From CAYUZU01 sp964448675 (GTDB lineage: Bacteria; Planctomycetota; Phycisphaerae; UBA1845; Fen-1342): a DNA stretch of 64,000 nucleotides. The position numbers were made by a program, and so were the translations under genes. The notes under the pieces were generated by a model. That model saw only the letters and a program-made list of their open reading frames with translations. It ran no database searches and was not told the origin of the DNA. The stretch spans positions 62,001 through 126,000 of the forward strand of contig CAYUZU010000010.1 of assembly GCA_964448675.1 (NCBI GenBank), in the 5' to 3' direction. Shown here piece after piece: positions 18,764-26,686 of this stretch; positions within the stretch are counted from its first letter, which is position 1; each line of letters opens with the position of its first letter.

Positions 18764-19189
18764 ATGGTGCCGAGGCAGACGCCGCAGACCGGTGGCCGGC
18801 AGCGCTATCGCTTCCCGCGTGCCGCGCGCCTGCGGCGCAAAGCGGATTTCGACCGCCTCATGCGCCAGGGCATTCGGGTGATGGACGCGCGCGTCACGCT
18901 GATCGGCTTGCCCAACGACCAGGACAGCTCTCGGCTGGGTTTGGCTGTCGGCCGCAAGCACGGCGGCGCGGTGCGCCGCAACCGCCTCAAGCGCCTGTTG
19001 CGCGAGGCGTTCCGTCTCGAGCGGCCCACGCTGCCGGTCGGCCTGGACCTCGTATGCCTGCCGCGGGCCGGCGTCCCGCTGACGCGCGATTCGTGCCGCG
19101 CGTCCCTGGCGGCATTGACGCGGCGCCTCGCCAAGCGGTTTAATCTCGGGCCGGGCCACCAGCAGCAAAGTGAATCCCCGCGCCTATGA
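18764..19189 (+). CDS. rnpA: Ribonuclease P protein component
   Basis: RnpA is the protein subunit that helps the RNase P RNA trim tRNA 5' leaders. The 141-residue protein carries the family signature RRNRLKRLLREAFRL (residues about 74-88) and the N-terminal F-R-L-R-R-K-A-D-F pattern. The ATG at 18764 has GAGG 8 bases before it; a GTG four codons upstream is less likely. Unlike most bacteria, no rpmH, yidC or dnaA is next to it. Its stop overlaps the start of the downstream glycosyltransferase (ATGA), which implies translational coupling. Confidence 0.93.
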   Translation: MVPRQTPQTGGRQRYRFPRAARLRRKADFDRLMRQGIRVMDARVTLIGLPNDQDSSRLGLAVGRKHGGAVRRNRLKRLLREAFRLERPTLPVGLDLVCLPRAGVPLTRDSCRASLAALTRRLAKRFNLGPGHQQQSESPRL

Positions 19190-20337
19190 CCGCCAGCCGC
19201 GACATCCTGATCCTCTCGGCGTCGGCCGGCGCCGGCCACATGATGGCCGCCCGGGCCCTCGAGCACGCATTTCGTGCCGCGGCCCCCGATGCCAGCGTCG
19301 AAGTGCTCGACGTGCTGTCGATCTGTAACGGCGCGTTCCGCAAGCTCTACGCCGGCGGCTATTCCGGCCTGGTGCGCTATGCCCCCGCAGCCATGGGCTG
19401 GCTGTACGACGCGATGGACCGCCCGGGCCGGCGGGCCTACAACGCCATTCGCCTGCTTGTCCAGGACCTGAACAAGCTGCCGATCACGCGCTACGTGCGC
19501 CAATGCACCCCGCGCCTGATTGTCCACACGCATTACCTGCCGGCGGAAATCGTCGCCCAGATGCGCCGCGCGGGCGAGCTGCGCTGCCCGCAGGTCACGG
19601 TCACGACCGACTTCGAAACGCACCGTTTGTGGGTCGAGGAGCCCACCGAGCGTTACTACACCGCCACGGCGATGGGCAAGGCCTACCTCACGACCTGGGG
19701 TGTCGATCCGCAACGCGTCCTGGTGACCGGCATCCCCGTCCGGCCAGGGTTTCTGACGGCCGTGCCCCTCGAAGCGGCACGGCGCCGCTGCGAGCTCGCC
19801 GTCGATCGCCCGGTGGTGCTGCTGCTGGCGGGGGGGTTTGACACCGGGGCGACTGCCGAGCTCGCGCGTGAGCTGCTCTCGCTGCCGTCCGACGTCCAGA
19901 TCGTCGTGCTGGCCGGGCGCAACGCGCGGTTACGCCGGCGGCTCGATGCGCTCGCCGGCCGCAGCGCCCACGCCATCCGCGTGCTCGGCTTCACCGACCA
20001 GGTGCATGTCTGGATGCAGGCCGCTGACCTGGTCGTCACCAAGCCCGGCGGGCTGACCGTGTCGGAGTCGCTCGCCTGTGCCCTGCCGATGGTGATCATG
20101 AATCCCATCCCCGGCCAGGAAACGCGCAACAGCGACTATCTGCTCGAGCAAGGGGCCGCAATCAAGGTCAACAATCCACGGCTGCTCGGGCATCGCGTCG
20201 AACAGCTCCTGCGCGACCCGCCGCGGCTGGGTGCCCTGCGCGACGCCGCCCGCCGGATCGCCCGCCCGCAGGCGGCCCGGGACATCGCGGCCGATGCGCT
20301 GCAAATCATGGCGCAGCCGCCGCTTAACGCACCGTAA
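19186..20337 (+). CDS. GT28-family diacylglycerol glycosyltransferase-like protein (MGDG synthase/UgtP type)
   Basis: This 383-residue GT-B fold enzyme starts with the monogalactosyl-diacylglycerol-synthase-type signature ILSASAGAGHMMAARALE. Its C-terminal domain has VTGIPVRPGF and the nucleotide-sugar loop KPGGLTVSESLACALPMV followed by PGQE. Family members add glucose or galactose to diacylglycerol at the inner leaflet of the membrane, and a glycolipid product is therefore probable here. It overlaps rnpA by 4 bases and is followed after 80 bases by a GT2 gene. Confidence 0.88.
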   Translation: MTASRDILILSASAGAGHMMAARALEHAFRAAAPDASVEVLDVLSICNGAFRKLYAGGYSGLVRYAPAAMGWLYDAMDRPGRRAYNAIRLLVQDLNKLPITRYVRQCTPRLIVHTHYLPAEIVAQMRRAGELRCPQVTVTTDFETHRLWVEEPTERYYTATAMGKAYLTTWGVDPQRVLVTGIPVRPGFLTAVPLEAARRRCELAVDRPVVLLLAGGFDTGATAELARELLSLPSDVQIVVLAGRNARLRRRLDALAGRSAHAIRVLGFTDQVHVWMQAADLVVTKPGGLTVSESLACALPMVIMNPIPGQETRNSDYLLEQGAAIKVNNPRLLGHRVEQLLRDPPRLGALRDAARRIARPQAARDIAADALQIMAQPPLNAP

Positions 20338-20417
20338 TTTGACTTTGCTGCCCGGGGTGCAAGAATTGATCCAGGCTCGATCATGTTCTGCGATTGCTTG
20401 TCAGGAGCCAGTAACCC

Positions 20418-21170
20418 ATGCGCGTTCTGCTCACGATTCCGGTGCACAACGAAGAGCGCTACGTTCGCGGCGTGCTGCGTGCCGTCCGGAAATACGCGGC
20501 CGACATTCTCGTCATCGACGACGGGTCCACCGATGCGACGCCCGCCCTGCTGCGGCAGGAACCGGGCATCCGCGTGATCTCGCACCCCGAAAACCGCGGC
20601 TACGGTCAGAGCCTGATCGACGCCTTTCGTTACGCGGATCAGCACGGCTACGATTGGGTCGTCACCATGGACTGTGACGAACAGCATGAGCCGTCGCAGG
20701 TTCCCGATTTTCTCGCGGCCATGCAGCGCGACGACGCGGACGTGATCAGCGGCTCGCGCTACCTCCACGAGCGTGGCGCTGACGACGACGCGCCGCCCGA
20801 GCGGCGCCGGATCAACAGAACGATCAATACCCTGCTGTGGCAGGTTCTCGGCATTCACCTGACCGACTCGTTTTGCGGGTTCAAGGCGCTGCGTGTTTCG
20901 GCCATGCGTCGCCTGGAACTCGACGAGCCGGGCTATGCCTTTCCGCTCCAGTTTTGGGTACAGTGTGCGCACGCCGACCTGCGGATCCGCGAGATCCCGG
21001 TCTGGCGAATCTACCGGGACAAGAACCGCCGCTTCGGCGGAACGCTCGATGACCCGCCGGCGCGCCTGGCGCACTACCTGGCGGTGTTCGTGCGTGCCCT
21101 GCAGAGCGCCGCTGTCGCGCCCGCAACGGAGTGTACGCTGCCTGCATGTCGACCGACGTCGCACGACTGA
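20418..21170 (+). CDS. Glycosyltransferase family 2, polyprenol-phosphate sugar transferase type
   Basis: This 250-residue GT2 enzyme has a GT-A fold: VIDDGSTDAT for nucleotide binding, TMDCDEQHEPSQ containing the metal-binding acidic motif, and the DSFCGFKALR element seen in DPM1/Pgl-type enzymes. No membrane helices are evident, so it is a soluble or membrane-peripheral enzyme. It may supply a polyprenyl-phosphate sugar such as those used by the GT-C proteins in this window, which is inference. AGGAG lies 10 bases before the ATG. Its 3' end overlaps the next gene by about 25 bases. Confidence 0.9.
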   Translation: MRVLLTIPVHNEERYVRGVLRAVRKYAADILVIDDGSTDATPALLRQEPGIRVISHPENRGYGQSLIDAFRYADQHGYDWVVTMDCDEQHEPSQVPDFLAAMQRDDADVISGSRYLHERGADDDAPPERRRINRTINTLLWQVLGIHLTDSFCGFKALRVSAMRRLELDEPGYAFPLQFWVQCAHADLRIREIPVWRIYRDKNRRFGGTLDDPPARLAHYLAVFVRALQSAAVAPATECTLPACRPTSHD

Positions 21171-22714
21171 TCAGCCGCGACCGTCTCGACACGCCGCCCG
21201 ATCACCGCGGCGTGTTGGTCGAACCCCCCGCCGCGCGATTGCGCGAGCTCTCGCAGCAACCGGCCGCGCTGCGCGACGCGCCGCTCCTGGACACCTCGCT
21301 CGCCACCCTCCGCCAGGCACTGCGCGACCAGCTCGAACTGGCCGGCCCGGTCATCGTGACCGGCCACCAGGCCGAGTTCTTCCACGCCGGCGTTTTCGCC
21401 AAGACCCTCGCCGCGGAAGCGCTGGCCTCGCGCGCCGGCGGCACCGCACTGTTCCTGTGGGTCGATTCGGATCTGCCGAAGACCGCCGTGCTGCCCGTGC
21501 CCCAGGTCACCTCGCGCGGCGTGCGGCGGATCGAGGTCGAGATTCCCGGCACGGACCGGCTGACGCCCTATGAAGCGCACGGTGCGGTGCCGCGCGAGCA
21601 CTGGTTGCAGTTCTTCGCGCGCGTCTCGTCCCTGCACGAGCATTACGGCCAGTCGCTGCTGTCGGTGTTCGCGCGGGCCTGGATCGAGAGCGGCGAAAAG
21701 CTGCTGGACTACTGCGATGCCTTGGCGGCAGCCCATCGCGCCTCGCTTGCGGCGCTGGGCCCCAGCGCGCTGCGCGACCTGCGCATCTCGGCGCTGTGCG
21801 CGACCCCCGCCTTTCGCGCGTTCTGCGCCCAGATGCTTGTCGACCCCGCCACGTGTGCGACGCATTACAACGCCGCCCAGGACGCGTACCGTCGCCGGCA
21901 CAAGGTCCGCACCAGCGGCCGCCCCGTCCCGCAGCTCATCATACGTGACGATCTCGTCGAGCTGCCCTTGTGGGTCGTGCGGGTCGACCAGCCGCGCCGG
22001 CGGCTGTTCGCCCAGGTGCGCGGCGCTCATATCGAGCTGTCGACGGACAACGCCACGATCGGCACGCTGGACCGCGACGAGCTCTCGCGTGCGGCGACGC
22101 ACCAGGCGCCCTGGCCGCTCGAGCTCGACGGCTGGCAGCTCCGCCCGCGTGCCCTGACGTTGTCGGGCTTTGCCCGGCTGTTCCTGGCGGATGTGTTCAT
22201 TCACGGGATCGGTGGCGCCAAGTACGACGAGATGATGGAGGACTTCGTTGCGCGCTGGCTCGGCGTCGAGCCACAGCCGATGGCGTGCGTATCCGCCACG
22301 CTGCGCCTGCCGCTGCCCCACGCCGACGTCACGCTCGAGGACATCTACGCCGCACGACAGCGCAGCCGCGATCTGCGTTTCAATCCGCAGCGCCACCTGG
22401 CAAACCTGCCCGACCGGCTTGTGCAGCGCCGCGCCGAGTTGGTGCGACAGTCGGACGAGTTGCGCGCCGCCGACTCGAAGGACCACGAACGGCGGCGGGT
22501 GGTGTTCCAGGAGATCCGCCGGGTGAACGAGCAGATGCTGCAGACCGATCCGTGGCGCGTCGCCGAGTTCGACCAGCGGGCCGAGACGCTGGCGCGCCAG
22601 TGGCGCCTGGACCGCGTCGCACTCGACCGCGAGTACTTCTATGCCCTGCATCCGGAGGCCGAGCTGCGCGAACTGGCCCGGCGCCTCCGCGACGCCGCCG
22701 GTTGCAGCGGCTGA
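21146..22714 (+). CDS. BshC-like protein (putative bacillithiol cysteine-adding enzyme family), uncertain
   Basis: This protein has about 522 residues. Near the N-terminus, VIVTGHQAEFFHAGVFAKTLA and LFLWVDSDLPKT resemble the nucleotide-fold segments of BshC, the enzyme that adds cysteine to glucosaminyl-malate in bacillithiol synthesis. The C-terminal third is a long charged helical region (residues about 415-515) like the coiled coil of BshC. The canonical GQQ is GHQ here and the protein is divergent, so function may differ. No BshA or BshB homologue is recognised in the window, but the upstream GTs are of other types. The start is uncertain: ATG 21146 and GTG 21131 are both in frame, and GGAG at 21127 fits neither perfectly. 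Confidence 0.6.
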   Translation: MSTDVARLISRDRLDTPPDHRGVLVEPPAARLRELSQQPAALRDAPLLDTSLATLRQALRDQLELAGPVIVTGHQAEFFHAGVFAKTLAAEALASRAGGTALFLWVDSDLPKTAVLPVPQVTSRGVRRIEVEIPGTDRLTPYEAHGAVPREHWLQFFARVSSLHEHYGQSLLSVFARAWIESGEKLLDYCDALAAAHRASLAALGPSALRDLRISALCATPAFRAFCAQMLVDPATCATHYNAAQDAYRRRHKVRTSGRPVPQLIIRDDLVELPLWVVRVDQPRRRLFAQVRGAHIELSTDNATIGTLDRDELSRAATHQAPWPLELDGWQLRPRALTLSGFARLFLADVFIHGIGGAKYDEMMEDFVARWLGVEPQPMACVSATLRLPLPHADVTLEDIYAARQRSRDLRFNPQRHLANLPDRLVQRRAELVRQSDELRAADSKDHERRRVVFQEIRRVNEQMLQTDPWRVAEFDQRAETLARQWRLDRVALDREYFYALHPEAELRELARRLRDAAGCSG

Positions 22715-22746
22715 TTCTCCGGCCGGCCGGTGCTAGCCCCGCCGCG

Positions 22747-23898
22747 TTACGCGTAGAATGTCCGCAGCGCCGCGACGACCGCCTCCTGCTGTGCGTCGGT
22801 CAACTCCGGGTAGATCGGCAGTGCGACGACTTCCGCGGCGGCCTGCTCGGCATTGGGAAAGTCGCCCGGCCGATAGCCCAGCGTTTCGAAGCATCTCTGC
22901 AAGTGCAGCGGCAGCGGATAGTAGATGCCCGCCCCGACCTTGCGCTCCTTCAGGAACGGCACCAACTCGTCACGCCGCTGCGCCCGCAGCACGTACTGGT
23001 GATATACGTGCCGGCCGTTCTTCTCTTCGGGGGTGCGGACGAACTCCGGGGCCAGCCCCGCACCCGCGATCATCTCGGTGTAATTCGCGGCCCGCTGTCG
23101 CCGCGCTTCGGTCCACGGCTCGAGGTATTGCAGCTTGCGCGTCAGCAGCGCGGCCTGTAACGCATCAATGCGGAAGTTGCCGCCGACGACGTCATGGTAG
23201 TACGTGTGGCCGCTGCCGTGCACGCGCAGCTTCGTCACGACCTCCTTCAGCTCGTCATCGTTGGTCAGCAGCGCCCCGGCGTCGCCCAGCGCGCCGAGAT
23301 TCTTCGTCGGGTAGAAGCTCAGGCAGCCGCACTGCCCCAGCGACCCCGCAGGCCGACCGGCCGCGTCGCGCGCCCCGATCGCCTGGGCCGCATCCTCGAT
23401 AATCGACACGTTATGCTCGTCGGCCACCGCCAGCAGCCCATCCATGTCGACCATCTGCCCATAGAGGTGGACCGGCATGACCGCCTTGGTCCGCGGGGTG
23501 ATCTTGCCGGCGACGTCGTCCACACGCATGTTGAACGTGATCGGATCGATATCGCAGAACACGGGCTTCGCCCCGACCCGCGTCACCACGCCCGCCGTGC
23601 CAAAGAACGTGAACGTCGGCACGATGACCTCGTCACCGGGACCGATGTTCAGCGCCATCAGCGCGGCGAGCAGCGCGTCGGTTCCCGACGAGAGCCCGAC
23701 CGCGTGCTTGGCACCGCAACACGCCGCGAGGTTGCGCTCGAACTCGGTGACCTTCGGACCGAGCACGTAATAGCCCGAGGTCGCGACCGCTTCCAGCTCC
23801 GGCAGCAGCTCGTCGCGGATCGCCTCGAACTGGGTCGCGAGATTCAGCGGCGGTACCGGCAGGGGTTCGACCGGCTGAGGATTCGGCGTCGGCGTCAT
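22747..23898 (-). CDS. DegT/DnrJ/EryC1/StrS-family PLP aminotransferase
   Basis: This 383-residue enzyme uses pyridoxal phosphate to put an amino group on a nucleotide-linked keto sugar. SSGTDALLAAL binds the phosphate, EDAAQAIGA carries the PLP-binding Asp, and FYPTKNLGALGDAGA holds the Lys that forms the Schiff base. The rest follows the family closely (GGNFRIDALQAALL, VYHQYVLR, YYPLPLHLQ). The product is probably an amino sugar for envelope polysaccharide. It converges with the BshC-like gene and is divergent from thiS. Confidence 0.93.
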   Translation of the reverse strand: MTPTPNPQPVEPLPVPPLNLATQFEAIRDELLPELEAVATSGYYVLGPKVTEFERNLAACCGAKHAVGLSSGTDALLAALMALNIGPGDEVIVPTFTFFGTAGVVTRVGAKPVFCDIDPITFNMRVDDVAGKITPRTKAVMPVHLYGQMVDMDGLLAVADEHNVSIIEDAAQAIGARDAAGRPAGSLGQCGCLSFYPTKNLGALGDAGALLTNDDELKEVVTKLRVHGSGHTYYHDVVGGNFRIDALQAALLTRKLQYLEPWTEARRQRAANYTEMIAGAGLAPEFVRTPEEKNGRHVYHQYVLRAQRRDELVPFLKERKVGAGIYYPLPLHLQRCFETLGYRPGDFPNAEQAAAEVVALPIYPELTDAQQEAVVAALRTFYA

Positions 23899-24020
23899 GA
23901 TTGCTCCTTGTGCGGGAGTCCCCCCAGGTTCCCAATCTCACAGGCCCTCTTGTACACCGAAACCCGGCCGAATTGAAGGGGTGGGCGGCCGCCGGCTCGT
24001 CAGCCGGGACGTGAACCGCC

Positions 24021-24026
24021 TACAAT
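24021..24026 (+). promoter_or_regulatory. Candidate -10 box for the thiS-thiG operon
   Basis: TACAAT lies 19 bases before the thiS start codon. No recognisable -35 and no TPP riboswitch sequence could be seen in the short leader. Confidence 0.35.
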
Positions 24027-24045
24027 CCTGTGGTAAGGTGTGGGC

Positions 24046-24246
24046 ATGCAGATCACGGTCAATGGCGAACCTCGCACGATCGACGACGGCAGTACCGTGG
24101 CCGACCTGGTCCGCACGCTGGGGCTTGTGCCCGAGCGCGTCGCGGTCGAGGTCAACGAGGAGCTCGTCCGCCGGGCCACGTATGCCGACTCGCCCCTCAC
24201 CGACGGCGACCGTGTCGAGATCGTCACCCTGGTAGGAGGTGGTTGA
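24046..24246 (+). CDS. thiS: Sulfur carrier protein ThiS
   Basis: ThiS is a small ubiquitin-fold carrier whose C-terminal Gly-Gly is thiocarboxylated and gives sulfur to the thiazole ring of thiamine. The 66-residue protein begins MQITVNGEPRTI and ends LVGGG, as the family requires. The ATG at 24046 follows AAGG at 7 bases; a GTG two codons earlier is possible. Its stop codon overlaps the thiG start in TGATG. Confidence 0.9.
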   Translation: MQITVNGEPRTIDDGSTVADLVRTLGLVPERVAVEVNEELVRRATYADSPLTDGDRVEIVTLVGGG

Positions 24247-25085
24247 TGGACATTCCCGCAATCCGCATTGCCGACTTCGAGATCCGTTCGCGCCTGTTTG
24301 TCGGAACGGGCAAGTACCTCCGCGGCGGCGAGCCCGATTATGAGATGATGCGCGATGCGCTCGACGCCTCCGGCTGCCAGGTCGTCACCGTCGCCGTCCG
24401 GCGCGAGCGGCTCTATGACAAGCAGAATCGCAGCCTGCTCGACTTCCTAGATCTCGACCGCTACACGATCCTGCCCAACACCGCGGGCTGCTTCAACGCC
24501 GACGATGCCATTCGCGCGGCGCGCCTGGGGCGCGAGCTGCTGGAGGGGCTCGGCAACCCCGGCGCCCGCTGGGTCAAGCTCGAGGTACTGGGCGACAAGA
24601 AAACCCTGCTGCCCGACCCGATCGAGACCGTTCGCGCCGCCGAGACGCTGCTGGCCGACGGCTTCATCGTGCTGGCCTATGCCAACGATGACCCGATCCT
24701 GTGCCAGCGGCTCAAGGCGTTGGGCTGCGCCAGCGTCATGCCCTTGGGCTCGCCGATCGGCAGCGGCCAGGGCGTGCTGAACGCCAACAACATCCGCATC
24801 ATCCTGGAACAGCTCAAGGATGATGATCCGGGATATCCGGTGATTGTCGACGCCGGCGTCGGCACCGCCTCGGACGTCACGATCGCGATGGAGCTCGGCG
24901 CCGACGGTGTGCTGCTCAACACCGGCATCGCCAGCGCCCAGCAGCCGGTGATGATGGCCCGCGCGATGCGCCACGCGCTGGAGGCCGGCTATCACGCGTT
25001 CCGCGCCGGGCGCATCCCGCGCAAGTTGTACGCAACCGCCTCGTCGCCGATGGAGGGACGCATTGCCCCGGTCCGGCCCGCCTGA
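24246..25085 (+). CDS. thiG: Thiazole synthase ThiG
   Basis: ThiG builds the thiazole phosphate of thiamine from 1-deoxy-D-xylulose 5-phosphate, dehydroglycine and ThiS-thiocarboxylate. The 279-residue TIM-barrel protein has the family motifs RLFVGTGKY, VTVAVRRER, LPNTAGCFNADDAIRAARLGREL, VKLEVLGD, VLAYANDDP, PLGSPIGSGQG and VIVDAGVGTASD, ending with the GADGVLLNTGIA site. It is coupled to thiS by overlap and itself overlaps the next membrane-protein gene by 23 bases. ThiF, ThiC and ThiH are not in this window. Confidence 0.95.
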   Translation: MDIPAIRIADFEIRSRLFVGTGKYLRGGEPDYEMMRDALDASGCQVVTVAVRRERLYDKQNRSLLDFLDLDRYTILPNTAGCFNADDAIRAARLGRELLEGLGNPGARWVKLEVLGDKKTLLPDPIETVRAAETLLADGFIVLAYANDDPILCQRLKALGCASVMPLGSPIGSGQGVLNANNIRIILEQLKDDDPGYPVIVDAGVGTASDVTIAMELGADGVLLNTGIASAQQPVMMARAMRHALEAGYHAFRAGRIPRKLYATASSPMEGRIAPVRPA

Positions 25086-25629
25086 GCCTGTCACCCCGCC
25101 CCCCGCGGACGACGTGCTGACCGCCGCTCTGCCGCCGGCGCGCCAGGACAGCCTCCCACCGCTGTGCCCGGTGGACCGCATGCCGCGCCGTCGCCGCAAT
25201 CAGATCTGCATCGCCATCATCGCGCTGGGGCTCGCCAACTATCTCGCGTATACGCTGGGATATGCGGCGCTCGGCGGCGACGCGCACAACGGTTATCGCG
25301 CGGTCGTCGTGCAGGAAGACGGCACGCGCGACGAGGTGTTCAAGGTGCGCGGCCACTTCATCCACTCGGTTGACGGCCGCGAGCAGGTCGTCAGCCGCGG
25401 GCTGTGGATCTACAGCTACCTGCATTCGATCTCGCTGCCGCTGACCTCGGGGGCGATGATCATCAGCATGCTGGTGCTGGCCCGGCCGCACATCCTGGCG
25501 ACCATGCGCGGTGGCTGGATCGGCGGGCAGACATTGGTGACGGCGTTCGGCACGATCGTGGTGCTGCTGACCGCCGGCGCCGCGGCCCTTTTCACCTGGC
25601 ACTTCGTCGCTGAGTTGACGCGCGTGTAG
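25063..25629 (+). CDS. Three-helix membrane protein of unknown function
   Basis: This protein of about 188 residues has a Pro-rich cytoplasmic N-terminus, a basic stretch (PRRRRNQ) before a first helix (about residues 45-65), a polar extracytoplasmic loop of about 60 residues, and two more helices (about 122-140 and 155-178). I do not recognise a family. The start is a TTG at 25063 with a perfect GGAGGG 5 bases upstream, inside the 3' end of thiG; the next ATG (25180) would lose the basic segment's leader only. The overlap and Shine-Dalgarno indicate co-translation with thiG, but the sequence gives no other link to thiamine. Confidence 0.7.
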   Translation: MPRSGPPEPVTPPPADDVLTAALPPARQDSLPPLCPVDRMPRRRRNQICIAIIALGLANYLAYTLGYAALGGDAHNGYRAVVVQEDGTRDEVFKVRGHFIHSVDGREQVVSRGLWIYSYLHSISLPLTSGAMIISMLVLARPHILATMRGGWIGGQTLVTAFGTIVVLLTAGAAALFTWHFVAELTRV

Positions 25630-25701
25630 GGCGGCGGCCCGATGATAAGGGCCCGGGTGTGCGGCGCGGTACAAGCCGGTCGGTCCGTGGTCTGTCCCTC
25701 G

Positions 25702-26394
25702 TCATGCAAGCCGCTGCGACCAGATCGCACGCAGCGCGATCAGGCCCGCGAGCGCGACCAGGAAGCAGGGTGGGGCGGCGTCCGGACCGACCTCGTGAAA
25801 CGCCCGGATGGCCGCGATGTCATCGGACAGCGTGGCCACGTCATCCGCCGTGAAGACCTCCTTCCGACCCGGGGCCAGCCACAGCTTGCCCGGCGCGTCC
25901 GTCGGATGGTACGCCACCAGGTAGTATTGCCCGGCGGCGGGCAAGTCCACGGTGCCGTCCCAGAGGACCCACGCCTGCGTTCCGGTGAAGATCTCGTCGT
26001 AGACTTCCGGATTGCTGACGGCGCCGGTTTCGTAGGCCTGCCCACCAAGGTCGTTCGGCGTTGCGAATGGGAGCGAGATCGCCGGCAGCTCAGGCCCCAG
26101 CAGGGCGAACGCGGGGCGGTAATCCGCGAAGCGGTCGATCCGCGGTATGGCGAAACGGATCTTGAGGGCTTGCGGCTCGTCGACGGTAAACGTGAGCCAG
26201 ATGCGCGGCGCCGCCGTCGTGATCTCGTGATAGATCACCCGCGAGATCTGGATGTCGTCGAACGTGATCGCGGTTTCCGGCGTCGTGGCTGTGCCATCGC
26301 TCAGCGTGGGCACGTGGGCGTCGGCGGTCGTGATAGCCAGCAGCGCAATCAGACCAGCAACAGCGCCGCGCGCCGGCGAGATCGGCAGGTGCAT
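25702..26394 (-). CDS. Exported protein with C-terminal membrane anchor, function unknown
   Basis: This 230-residue protein has an N-terminal signal segment (residues about 10-26, cleavage near ADA-HV), a beta-rich mature domain with many Thr and Pro, and a C-terminal hydrophobic stretch (about 208-224) followed by RLA, which could anchor it in the membrane. There is no PEP-CTERM motif. A TATAAT box on the minus strand (26430-26435) and GGAGG 6 bases before the ATG support the start. It is divergent from the DinG-type helicase gene. I cannot assign a function. Confidence 0.75.
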   Translation of the reverse strand: MHLPISPARGAVAGLIALLAITTADAHVPTLSDGTATTPETAITFDDIQISRVIYHEITTAAPRIWLTFTVDEPQALKIRFAIPRIDRFADYRPAFALLGPELPAISLPFATPNDLGGQAYETGAVSNPEVYDEIFTGTQAWVLWDGTVDLPAAGQYYLVAYHPTDAPGKLWLAPGRKEVFTADDVATLSDDIAAIRAFHEVGPDAAPPCFLVALAGLIALRAIWSQRLA

Positions 26395-26429
26395 GTCATC
26401 CTCCGCAGTGTGACGTTGGCCCGCGGTGG

Positions 26430-26435
26430 ATTATA
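26430..26435 (-). promoter_or_regulatory. Candidate -10 box of the exported-protein gene
   Basis: TATAAT on the minus strand, 36 bases upstream of the start codon at 26394. The -35 is not clear. Confidence 0.4.
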
Positions 26436-26460
26436 GCCCCATCGTCCGTGCGGCGTGACC

Positions 26461-26580
26461 AAGTGGCACCGTCGGCGACGCGGTTGAATGAGACACGGTG
26501 TCGGAGGATTGGAAGAATGACACGCGATGTGCCACTCGGCTGACCCCCGACTCGAGTGGCATGGGCACCGTGTCCCCGCC
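26461..26580. repeat. Cluster of inverted repeats, possible dispersed intergenic element
   Basis: Four blocks alternate in orientation: GTGGCAC (26463), the palindrome GACACGGTGTC (26492-26502), GTGCCAC (26529), and CACCGTGTC (26566-26574), the last being the reverse complement of the second block's core. A perfect 9-bp stem TGCCACTCG/CGAGTGGCA spans 26530-26561. This looks like a REP-type or small palindromic mobile remnant, but only one copy is in this window. Confidence 0.35.
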
Positions 26581-26651
26581 GTCACGCCGTCACTCTGTCG
26601 TTGCCACATCCCGGCTCCCCGCTTTCGCCTATCGCCTCATCACCTGTCACC

Positions 26652-26680
26652 TTATCACGCCCCACGCACCGCACTACAAT
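26652..26680 (+). promoter_or_regulatory. Candidate leaderless promoter of the helicase gene
   Basis: TTATCA (26652-26657), a 17-base spacer and TACAAT (26675-26680) are followed by only six bases before ATG 26687. The expected transcription start therefore falls on or beside the start codon, and no Shine-Dalgarno is visible. Confidence 0.5.
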
Positions 26681-26686
26681 TCGGTG

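Larger units (their letters stand above)
26395..26686. other. Divergent intergenic region with a repeat-like inverted element
   Basis: This 292-base gap lies between the exported protein (minus) and the helicase (plus). It holds a minus-strand TATAAT (26430-26435), an inverted-repeat cluster (26461-26580) and the helicase promoter (26652-26680). No coding region is credible. Confidence 0.5.

Noticed and set aside
24030..25085. One long frame joining the thiS region to thiG
   Set aside because: thiS is in another frame and has its own stop overlapping the thiG ATG; the in-frame upstream stretch of thiG is a shadow.
26498..26686. Long N-terminus of the helicase starting at 26498
   Set aside because: The stretch lies in the inverted-repeat element and has no helicase homology; the ATG at 26687 gives the normal N-terminus.
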